This document shows positions 21,454-30,295 of a stretch of DNA of 64,000 nt, piece after piece. How positions within the stretch are numbered: position 1 is the stretch's first letter; each line of letters starts with the position of its first letter. A program made the position numbers and the translations under genes. Below the pieces are notes generated by a model. It was not told where the DNA came from and did no database searches. It was given only the letters and a program-made list of their open reading frames with translations. The stretch comes from Haemonchus contortus (taxonomy: Eukaryota > Nematoda > Chromadorea > Rhabditida > Trichostrongylidae): assembly GCA_000469685.2 (NCBI GenBank), contig LS997567.1, positions 33,035,831-33,099,830 on the forward strand, read 5' to 3'.

Positions 21454-23035
21454 CAGTGCGTTTCATAATTATAAGGTCACCCTCAATTTTTGCACTTTCA
21501 AAAAAAGCAATCATTCAGGATTTTTCCTAACATCATGAACAGATTCCCCAGCACGAATAACCTAGGTATCCGGTTTTTAGCAACAGCTGCATTTTTCTGA
21601 ACTTTTTTAGAACAGTTTATCGGTTTTTGCACCGTTTCATAATTATGAGGTCACCCTGAAAAAGTGAACAATTATTCATTGAAGAGAGGAAATTTCGTGT
21701 TTGAAGTTACTCGTTAAGCTGAGCATGTGTGGCAAATGCATTTCTAAACCTGACTGTCGAATTGTGCGGGGTCGCCTGCTTTCCTGTGATGAGAAGGCTC
21801 ATCATGAAGCTTGGCTCAGTACTCGAGCCATCTTCAGGCAAATAGAGAGATCCCCCTCGTCCATTCAAAGGTTCCTGGAGAGCCCTGATGTCCCAAGATA
21901 TAACACCGACTGTGGAAACCCATGAAAGATTACTGCCCATGACGAGCGGAAAATTCTAAGGACTGTTTCCAACGGTACGTCCTCCTTGAACCAGATCCGA
22001 TCGGATTTGAACCTCTCTGTGTCGAACTACAGTCTGGAGAGCAGCGAGAGGATGCGAGAACATCACCAGGCAACCAATGGAGAAGGTGCCATGAATCAAC
22101 GATCGACACAGAGAGGCTCGTCTCGGATTTGCAAAGATGAACCTAGGGAGAGATTGGGCAAAGGTAGATCTGCATCAAAATCTCACCATAGAGCTGAACA
22201 ACTCCTTTTCAGGCCGTCTTTCCGGATGAAAAGAGCTTCAATCTGAACGTTCCTGACGGGAACAAGCACAACTGGCGCGACCCGAGGAAGGAACCAGTCT
22301 ATTTCAGCCGTCGCAATTTCAGTGGAGGAAGTCTATGGTATGGGGTGCATTCTGTAATGACGTCGTGTTGGATCTACCTGTCGTGAGCTGCAGTATGAGT
22401 TTCAAGGATTACCAGAACGTATTGGAGCGTCATCTAGTACCCTTTCTATGCCATCGCCGTCACCTCAGCTATTCTTTCAACAAGACAATGCCTCCATTCA
22501 TGTTAGCCGTGCAACGGATGAGTGGCTGCGATGCCAATAAATAAGCATCCTGTCATGACCAGCCTGCAGTCCCGATCTCAATCCGATGGAACATATCTGG
22601 GGCATAATAGTCAGAGAGGGTCATGCGACTAACCTTCAGTTTCAGGGCACAGAAGAGCTGAAGCGGGCAGTTATCGAAGCATGGAGGGCAATCGATGAAG
22701 AACATCTTCGAAACCTAGTTTCTAGTATGCCACGCAGGCTCTTTGATGTTGCTCTTAAACAAGGAGGAGCCATAGATTATTAACTGTTGTACATATGCCA
22801 TCAACGTTAATAAATCGTTTACTTTCTCAGGGTGACCTTATAATTATGAAACAGTGCAAAAACCGAAACTAAAAAATTCATAAAAAATTTGAGGTGAAGG
22901 ATATTGCGACCAAAATTTGAATACGGAGGTGCATTGTGATGAGCAATCCACCAGTGTTCGCCAAAAATTCCATTCTGGCTGCTTTCTCCAGAATCGCAAA
23001 AATCGAGGGTAACCTTATAATTATGAAACGCACTG
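21454..23035 (+). mobile_element. Tc1-family transposon, copy 2 (1582 bp)
   Basis: Left end CAGTGCGTTTCATAATTATA with TA at 21452-21453. The right end is complementary and finishes at 23035, where the expected TA reads AC and the Merlin element begins three bases later. Inner repeats at about 21640 and 22840 again give the double-site ends of copy 1. The sequence follows copy 1 throughout. Confidence 0.88.
21753..22783 (+). pseudogene. Tc1 transposase, inactivated (copy 2)
   Basis: Same order of parts as copy 1, but the ATG position reads GTG-like text (the start is lost). Recognisable: LLSCDEKAHHEAWLSTRAIF, SLNQIRSDLNLSVS, MVWGAFCNDVVLDLPV, MEHIWGIIVREGH and RLFDVALKQGGAIDY ending at 22783. 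Copy 2 keeps SIQRF where copy 1 has a stop, so the copies decayed independently. It also retains about 20 bases near 22220 that copy 1 lacks. Confidence 0.85.
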
Positions 23036-23037
23036 AC

Positions 23038-24827
23038 TTACACCCCCAGTGGGGGGGGGGGGATATGGGTCAAAAACATTTTTCGCTGAAACTCGCAGCA
23101 GGGGGGTTATCGAGGCCGCTGACCACGAATATGGCATTCTTTGTGAAACGGGTAGCTCTCTTTAATGAAAGGTTGAGCCCAATAACCTGAGGGCACCTTA
23201 GAGACTGCGCTTCAGACCTCTCGAGCAGACGGAATGAAATCGAAATGAAGTCAGAAGCATTTTCCCACGCTTGGAGACATCCAGGTATTGGGAAAACGGT
23301 AGACTCCAGGTATTTCCCACGCTTGCAGGCAGCCAAGGAATCGGCATGCGTAGCCGCAGATTCATTTCTCGCTTTCGTTACCAAAGTGAAGCAATGGCTC
23401 TCAGCGTTTTGAGACAATGCAATCGCCAACAGGAGTTGATGGATTTCTCACTGAAGGATGTGTTCGAAAAACTCCAGATGGATCACCTGCAGTTCCAGGA
23501 TTGGCTGCGACTTATGGGGCTAATGTCTACACCGTTATGCCCATCGTGCCAAGTATTCATGACGAACGATGAGCACCACAATGGCTGGGTGTGTAACCGA
23601 AGATCGTGCCGTACTGGATCGACGAACGAAACGAAGGTCTACGTTCCTGCTAAAATAGGCTCATTCTTCGACAAGTCCAACCTCGGCGAGTCGACTGCGT
23701 TTGCTCTGTCCTACTTCTGGCTCCACGACATTGGAAAGGTGAAGGACAAAGCATACGAGCTTCACATGAATCCTCGTACCGTTGTTCAGTGGAGAAATGT
23801 CTCCGTGACGAGTGCGCAGAACACTTCAGAAGGAACCCACCAATCATCAGAGGATTCGGATGTGAAGTGGAAATCGACGAAACCCTGGTTACTCGGCGCA
23901 AATACAACCGAGGACGCTGGGTGCGTAGACACCAATGGCTTTTCGGAGGCATCGCGAGGGGAAGCGGTCGAGCTTTCCTCACCCTTGTTCGGAGGAGGGA
24001 TGCCCCCACTTCCCTGCGTCTCATAACGAAGTACATAAAACCTGGAACCACCATATTCAGCGACAGCTGGAGAGCTTACTCTCAAATTCCCACCCTGCCC
24101 CTCGGATACAGACACCTCAGGTCAACCATCAGTTGAACTCCGTCGATCCCAGAACTGGAGCACATACTCAGCACGTTGAGTCACTCTGGCAAAAATACGA
24201 GGAAGTGGGAAAGCGTCGCTACGGCATTAACAACGCCTGATATGAAGACTACATGCAGTTCTTGTAGAAAAAACAATTTGGAGATCGACGTGAGGCCCTG
24301 TACAACTTCTGGGATCAGGTAGCAGCACTATACCCCTGCAGAACGAGTTCGACATCCTTCGTGAGCTAACCCAACGGCCCTCTTCAGGGCCACATTTGAA
24401 GTCGCAGAGCTGGTCAGAACAAGAGAGCAAGGACGATTCTGAATAAACTGTTACATGTTCGTAATTACTTAGCGAGGACTTGTGTAGTTCGACGGGCGAG
24501 TAGGTGGCATTTTGGTGCTATTGCCCACATTGACTTTGATTCCCAACTGTGAAGAGGGCAGAAGTCAGTGGACAATGAAGAAAACGTTCGTGGAAAGGGA
24601 GAGTGTTTGTTATAGATATGATCAGGACCTCGAATAACCTCGAATAACCCCTATATACAAGTTTACAGTGAATTTGGTGAAAACACCCCTGGCGCCAAAT
24701 TGGCGCCAATTTGGCGCAGCGCCAGAAATGGATACCATATTCGTGATCAGCGGCCTCAGTAACCCCCCTGGTGCAAGTTTTCAGCGAAAATTTTTTTGAC
24801 CAGTATCACCCCCCACTGAGGGTGTAA
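23038..24827 (+). mobile_element. Merlin DNA transposon with about 97-bp terminal inverted repeats
   Basis: The left end from 23038 (TTACACCCCCAGTGGGGG...) and the inverted right end to 24827 match over about 97 bp with small gaps, including 'tcgctgaaa', 'caggggggtta' and 'gaggccgctga'. Between them lies a transposase with Merlin/IS1016-type signatures. The flanking 8-9 bp do not show a clean duplication, perhaps because the left side is the end of Tc1 copy 2. Confidence 0.85.
23391..24388 (+). pseudogene. Merlin transposase (IS1016/ISXO2-like), frameshifted
   Basis: From about M at 23391: helical N-terminus, then a zinc ribbon (CPSC at about 23539 and CNRRSC at about 23592), then FALSYFWLHDIGKVKDKAYE. 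The frame changes near 23790. Next come EVEIDETLVTRRKYNRGRWV (first catalytic Asp) and TTIFSDSWRAYSQI (second Asp). After another shift near 24110, VNHQLNSVDPRTGAHTQHVE and SLWQKY supply the catalytic Glu. DDE spacing and the VDPxTGAHT block are typical of Merlin. Stops at 24240 and about 24268 cut the C-terminus. Two shifts inactivate it. Confidence 0.88.
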
Positions 24828-25130
24828 TAGTGCAATAGTGCCGGGATTTTTAACAACGTGCTCTCTTCACGCATTTTTTTGGGTTGCTCATCGATGCTAA
24901 GTTTTCCCTGTTTTCCATTTCCTCTTTCCCTATCTTTGTTCCAAGACGATTTCACTGGAGTTCGTGTGTTCCAAGCCAAAAATAAAAGAGCGTCACAGAA
25001 ATCACTTAGCCAATTCTGCATGAAATAAGTACGGTGATCGTGAATGTTAGTCGAAACAAGGGCGCTTACATGAATTAAAACCAAATATGTTACCAAGCTT
25101 TTAATGAGAAGCATGTTGGTGAAAATTGGC
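24828..25130. other. No gene seen
   Basis: No protein-like frame. A nearby repeat (ggcgccaaattggcgccaat, about 24690) lies just inside the Merlin right end. Confidence 0.4.
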
Positions 25131-25204
25131 ATGACGGAGGGGCGCGAACCCACATCGTTCGTCTGATGAGGGATAACACTCCCTCCCCGCCCTTGCGCTA
25201 GTGC
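25131..25204 (-). ncRNA. tRNA-like sequence (SINE head or tRNA pseudogene)
   Basis: The minus strand contains an A-box-like TAGCGCAAGGGCGG (25200-25187) and a B-box-like GGTTCGCGCCCC starting at 25150, with spacing near that of a tRNA. A convincing full cloverleaf with acceptor stem is not evident, so a functional tRNA gene is unlikely. Confidence 0.35.
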
Positions 25205-26135
25205 GAAGTGTTGCATATTTCAAATGGCGCTATTTCTCGCAACTTTAAGCAAGCAAACTTGGAGCGCTCACAGCTTTCTGAGAGACTCATTTAGCAGTTT
25301 TAATTTCAATAATCATAAAGAGTCTTCCAAATTCTGCCGATATACCTAGGTCTCTATTCAAAGTTCCATTGAAGTTGAAACCCTTTTCAGGTTAGTGAGC
25401 ATCACCACAAGCCCGCAGAGCCGATGCCCTCCCTTTTTTGCGCTCTAGCGCATAGTGCTAGAGACGACCCTCCTACCCAACTACAGAGTGTCCCAAGATT
25501 GTGGGCTTCTATGTGCTGCAATGTATTTTAAGCTTCTATGCTAGGACTGGCACTGAAATCTTAACTGACGTTTGTTTGCATTATGTGCAACAGCAGCTTC
25601 AATCATATAACGAGACATTCATTTTTCATTAGCATGAATAGAGGCTCAAAGTCACTCCTCAAACACCTTGCACGTTACAGACTCCCTCCTCCATTTCTTT
25701 GCATCCCTCCTTGAACCAAGTTTACAAGAATTCCAGACTGAGACTGCATCGCATCCCTTCTTGAATCATGTTTTCCACGATTCCAAACTGAGACTATAAA
25801 TCCTATTGGTTGTCCTCTGATCAGGAACCATATGGAGGAGTCAGGCGAACGAGATCTGGAGTGCAGGAAGGCCATTCCATTATACTAATGAAGTCAAGCA
25901 GCTGGTGTCAGCACCACTCTAGGACAAGCTTGGCTCTGTGGGTTGCAGTACCGTCCGGCTGATGAGACCACAGGTTGTTCAGGGAGCGGAGCCGTCCGTG
26001 TTTCCGTACGTCAATAAGTATGCTTATTGAGTCCACTGTTTTACTAATGCCACGCCGTGTCGACGAAATCAACGGCAGCTTACCACTGTCCGTGACATCC
26101 ATCGTTTTGCTGTTCTTATGACTTTTCCGTGACAT
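25205..26135. other. Mostly unassigned, with a short tandem duplication
   Basis: About 25704-25800 holds two imperfect 54-bp units built on 'catccctccttgaa' and 'ccagactgagact'. No coding region recognised. The last bases before 26149 belong to the insertion target of RTE copy 1. An open plus frame seems to have crossed that site (HPSFCCSYDFSVTYSTFDV over the pre-insertion join). Confidence 0.45.
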
Positions 26136-26698
26136 ATAGCACTTTTGAAGGATCCCCAGCCGGTTAGTGACGAGGCTACGTAGGGCGTCCCCAGGTGGCG
26201 GATAGGGGAATTAATCGCCGACCAAAAGTCACCAGTACTTGCCCAGAGACGCAGGTGGATTCAGGGGATGGACTCATTGATTCTGCTGTGCTGGGTCGAT
26301 ATACCTTCTGTTCCTCGCAGGCGATCCACGCATACGTGTGTGGAGAGTCTCTGGGTGCAGTTGGTATCCTGCCCATCGACTCGGCCAAAAACCTGCATTC
26401 GAGTGACGAACAAGTCACGCTGGGAAGTATCTGGGAGGCGATTCGGAGCCGCCTCCAAAAACAAAGCCACTTGTCCACTTCGGGATAGCCTGGCGAGCCC
26501 CCGGAGTCAATAGCCCCCACGTCAGAGCCTGGCAAGCTGCACGTTGGGTATCTTCACGCCAAAAACAGTAATAGAAATGGGCCTCATTCCCCTGAACCTG
26601 AGGGAGCCCCCAATACGGCAGCGTTGGGTAGGACCGCTCGGAAGAGGCTGCTAAAATCTCAGGGCCAGAACAGGCTGCCCAAAAGGAGAAGGACTAAG

Positions 26699-27281
26699 AT
26701 GGCGATCTGTACTTTCAACGCACGGACGCTTGCATCGGAAGCGTGTACAGAAGACCTGATGATGCAAGCTAGGAAGATCAAGTACGACGTCATCGGACTG
26801 ACCAAGACGAGAAGGCATCGCCCGCTGCACGCTGTATTTGAGACTGGAGAAGAACTGTTCCTTGGAACATGCGACAGTAGAGGCGTCGGCGGCGTAGGTG
26901 TCCTCGTCAATACGCACTTGGCCATGACTATCGATTCGTACGAAAGCTTAACAACCCGAATCGGACGTTTGCGATTAAGAAGATGTGGTTCAATCCCAGC
27001 TCTAACCATCTTCGTTGCTTACGCACCAACATCGAGCTACGAAGAAGAGGAGTTGGAAGCGTTTTATGTGGATCTGGAGAGGCTCTACAGAGAAGACCAC
27101 ACTTTCTTCAAGGTCATCGTCGGTGATTTTAACGCCAAGATTGGCCCCAGAAGAATGGCTGAAGAGCTTCACATCGGGACTGACGGAGTGGAATGGAATG
27201 AGCAGGGTGAAAGGCTGTCCGAGTTTATCATGACGACCCACACCATCCATGGTAACTCGCAGTGCCAGAAACCAGTCTCAT
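26699..27281 (+). pseudogene. RTE endonuclease domain (copy 1), truncated by a MITE
   Basis: Starts MAICTFNARTLASEACTEDL, an exonuclease-endonuclease-phosphatase opening (FNARTL). It continues with YDVIGLTKTRR (family norm is an ExTR metal-site Glu; here the position reads Lys, TKTR, a likely loss of the catalytic residue), GVGGVGVLVN, FVAYAPTSSYEEEELE and IVGDFNAKIGP (GDFN motif). The frame runs on from an upstream ATG at 26624, but the conserved start is 26699. It is cut at 27282 by MITE copy B. Role: nicks target DNA for target-primed reverse transcription. Confidence 0.88.
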
Positions 27282-27285
27282 TTAA

Positions 27286-27846
27286 AGGCACCATTCACAA
27301 AAAGTTAGGGTACCCTTTTTCGACGGGAATTGATAGAACTACTCTAGAATGAAGCGATAACAACGAAAAAAGCGCAAAAAACGATGAACAAAAAGAATTA
27401 CAAAGGGCCAAAAAAAAAGAGCTGGACAGGGGGTTGGACGAGTTTCACATTGAAAGAGCGTCGGTTAGAGACGATCGGTGTCACGTTAGACGAGTGTCGA
27501 GACGACACAGTGTCATGTAATCGCGTCAGGACCCACCCTGAATTGCAAATTGGCAAGTTGCCAGAGACGCAATGCAATAGCAGACAACACATTGCGTCTC
27601 TGGCAATTTGCCAATTTGCAATTCGGGGTGGGTCCTGACGCGATTACATGACACTGTGTCGTCTCGACACTCGTCTAAGGTGATCGGTCGAGGGGCGGAG
27701 ATGCGAATTACGACAACAACGGGCCCGCCACTATGCCCTGGACGTCGAAATAGCGGGAGTGAGAAGGACCCTTCTACAACCTGTGGGGGCCGCTGAGTAT
27801 TAATAAGGTAAGAACTCAATAACTTTTTTTAGCGTGAACGGTGCCT
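27286..27846. mobile_element. TTAA-flanked MITE family, copy B (561 bp), inside the LINE
   Basis: Ends AGGCACCATTCAC and GTGAACGGTGCCT, TTAA at 27282-27285 and 27847-27850. Relative of copies A and C by its ends, by the TTAA flanks and by 'gagtgtcgagac', 'cgatcg' text. It contains a long internal hairpin. It inserted into the endonuclease/linker coding region of RTE copy 1 and is therefore younger than it. Confidence 0.8.
27486..27678. repeat. Near-perfect long hairpin, 89-bp arms, 15-base loop
   Basis: The arm 27486-27574 pairs with 27590-27678 with only two mismatches, both compatible with G-U pairing in RNA. The outer part of the arm is shared with MITE copies A and C in single form. Here it has become an inverted duplication, so the hairpin is specific to this copy among the three. 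Confidence 0.85.
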
Positions 27847-27847
27847 T

Positions 27848-28454
27848 TAAGATGGACATGGGAGCCACCTGGTGGACAGTTCCATTATGAAATAGACCAC
27901 ATCATCTTCAATCGGAGATTTTGTCTGACCGACGTCGCTGTTGTTCCAAAGTTCTACACGGGATCGGACCATCGTCTCCTCCGCGCTAGATTCTGCTTCT
28001 CAGTGCGTGGGGAAAGAGCTATGAAGTTTCGGAAACGAAGCCCCAAGACCTCCATCGACTGGGACCACTTCGCTTCCCTTGCGAGTAAATGGGAGGATTC
28101 CGTTATCGACAACATCGACGAAGAATACAACCGGCTCGTCGAGCATCTTCACGATAGTGCTACGAAAGCAGAGAGTCTACAAGTAGCCAAGAGACGACTC
28201 TCTTCGAAGATTCTCGAGCTGATACGCCAGCGTGGAATCGCGCGAGCTACAGGCAATTATCAATAAACGTCCGAACTTGTGAAGCTATGCAGAGAAACGA
28301 TAAAGGAAGATCTGAGAGAGAGAAGAGCAGCAGTCATGGATGAAGCCGCCGAGGCCGGAAAGAGCATTCGCAAAGCCCGACGGAGCTTCGCCAATTACAA
28401 GACCAAGATGACCTTCGTCGTCCTGACGGAACCGTTACTGCATCCCGGAGGGCA
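27848..28454 (+). pseudogene. RTE endonuclease end and linker (copy 1)
   Basis: Resumes after the MITE: RWTWEPPGGQFHYEIDHIIF, then [17 protein letters not shown] (the SDHR motif that closes the endonuclease active site). A helical basic linker follows ([20 protein letters not shown]...). Stop at 28263 (NYQ*), where copy 2 reads on with Arg-Thr-Ser. A frame change near 28420 separates this part from the RT frame. Confidence 0.85.
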
Positions 28455-30099
28455 ATGGAGAAGGTCATCTACGACTTCTACTCGGATCTCTTCGACAGCC
28501 CCGTCTACCTGCCTACTCACCATCTTAAGCAAGACGAATATATCGCTTCTTCGGTTCTCCATTCCGAAATACGACATGCCATCACGTCGATGAAGAACTG
28601 TACAGCGCCAGGCCCCGATAGGATCAAACCAGAACATCTGAAGAGTATACCACCAGTCATCATCGAAACTCTGGCTAGGCTGTTCACACGGTACCTGTCG
28701 GAATGCAAAGTGCCCACGTCGTGGAAAACTAGCAAGACTCTGTCGCTGTACAAAAAGGGAGATCCAGGCGATATTGGCAATTATCGCCCAATCTGCCTGC
28801 TGTCCGTAATCTACAAGCTTTTATCTCGTGTCATCCTAAACAGGATTGGCAGAATATTAGATGAAGGACAACCATGCGAGCAAGCAAGGTTTCGGAGAGG
28901 GTTCAGTACAATCGATCATATCCACACCCTAACAAGGCTCATTGAAGTATCGCGAGAGTACAAAATGCTGCTATGTCTTACGTTTATCGACTTGAAGAAA
29001 GCCTTTGACACCGTTGAGACAGAAGCGGTAATTGAAGCCCTGGGCAACCAGGGTATTCCTACGCAATATATAAGGATGCTTCGTGAGCTCTACGACAGCT
29101 TCACGACCAGGATTTCACCATTCTATAAGGAAGTCATTGTCAACGTGAAGGGAGGTGTTCAGCAAGGCGATACTATTTCGCCCAACTTTTCAGTGTCGCC
29201 CTCGAGAATATCATGCGTCAACGGAATGAGAAGACTTGGGAGTGAAGATCGACGGCCGCTTCCTCCATCGCCTCCGCTTTGCAGACGACATCGTCCTCAT
29301 AACACCGAACATTGAGCAGGCGGAACGAATGCTGGCCGAGTTTGATAGTGCTTGTGGAATGATCGGCTTGAGGCTGAACCTAACGAAGACGATGTTCATG
29401 AAAAACGGACTGGTACCTGATGCTCCTTTCACGTTAAACGGAACGAATATCTCTGAATGCTCTAGCTATGTGTATTTAGGTCGGGAAGTCAACATGATGA
29501 ACGACCTAGCTCCAGAGCTGCGCAGAAGGAAACGCGCCGCGTGGGGAGCATTTAAGAATATCGAGGGAGTATTGAAGAAGACAAAGAACATCCGGCTACG
29601 CGCTCACTTTTTCGACACTGCTGTCCTTCCTGCTTTGACGTACGCCTCGGAGACCTGGACTCTACGAACGCAGGATGAGCATGCTGTCAGCTTTATTCAA
29701 TGCGCTTTGGAAAGGACGATGCTCGGAATTTCCCTATACACGCAAGTGCAGAAGGGAATCCGGAGTTCCGAGCTCCGTCACCGAACGAAGATCAGGAATG
29801 CCGTTGATTACGCCAAGAAATCGAAGATCAGGTGGGCCGGACACGTTATGCGATATAGTGATGACCATTGGACTAGGGCGGTTACTGACTGGATCCCTCG
29901 GGACATCAAACGAACTTTAGGACGGCCGCCAACGAGATGGTCAGACTTCTTCACGAAAGCTCTGAACGAAAGGAATGTTGAACCTCGTGTCCCTGAAGCG
30001 AGGACGATTCACTGGACCACTCTGGCTAGTGACAGGGACAAATGGAGACGTTACTGGCGCCCGCTCGAGGAAGTCGATGATCAACGGGACGACAGGTGA
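28455..30099 (+). pseudogene. RTE reverse transcriptase and C-terminal region (copy 1)
   Basis: Starts in frame with [18 protein letters not shown] blocks in order: [51 protein letters not shown] (motif A Asp), [11 protein letters not shown] (motif B). A frameshift near 29190 follows, then [12 protein letters not shown] (FADD catalytic box) in the frame opening at 29236. The C-terminus ([38 protein letters not shown]) is typical of nematode RTE proteins and ends at 30099. Apart from the frameshift it is well preserved. Confidence 0.92.
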
Positions 30100-30120
30100 T
30101 GCAGGTGATAGCACTTTTGA

Positions 30121-30282
30121 TGTTTCTCGTCAGAAAGCGTTCGTCCATTTGCTGAAGATTGGCTACACTGTGGAATTTTCCGTCAAAAAAGACGATGAAG
30201 GGATGCGTGTTTTCCCTCAAGGGGATTAGCAACCTTCTGCATTTTTGGTCTCTATACTGTCTGTTGAGAAGCGAATTGGCAT
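30121..30282 (+). other. Short interval between two convergent LINEs
   Basis: A plus frame gives KAFVHLLKIGYTVEFSVKKD before a stop at about 30227. Fused across the empty site of LINE copy 1 it would stay in frame with text upstream of 26136. Unrecognised; it may be a piece of a gene or element split by LINE copy 1. Confidence 0.3.
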
Positions 30283-30295
30283 TTCTGCATACAAT

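Larger units (their letters stand above)
26149..30107 (+). mobile_element. RTE-type LINE, copy 1, full length, MITE-interrupted
   Basis: A 13-bp duplication ATAGCACTTTTGA flanks the element (26136-26148 and 30108-30120). Order: about 550-bp 5' leader, endonuclease from 26699, MITE insertion 27286-27846, linker, reverse transcriptase (28455-29700), C-terminal region ending at 30099, and a short tail built on 'caggtgat'. A single long protein carrying an AP-type endonuclease followed by RT and no ORF1 is the RTE layout. The same leader recurs alone at 42955-43196. Several frameshifts make this copy inactive. Confidence 0.92.

Noticed and set aside
23650..24115. Minus-strand frames of 109-134 codons over the Merlin transposase
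   Set aside because: Antisense shadows of the conserved plus-strand transposase.
25131..25204. Functional tRNA gene
   Set aside because: Box-like motifs are present but no full acceptor stem or credible cloverleaf could be drawn.
27384..27819. Mirror-image frames within MITE B
   Set aside because: Produced by the hairpin arms; the same peptide appears on both strands.
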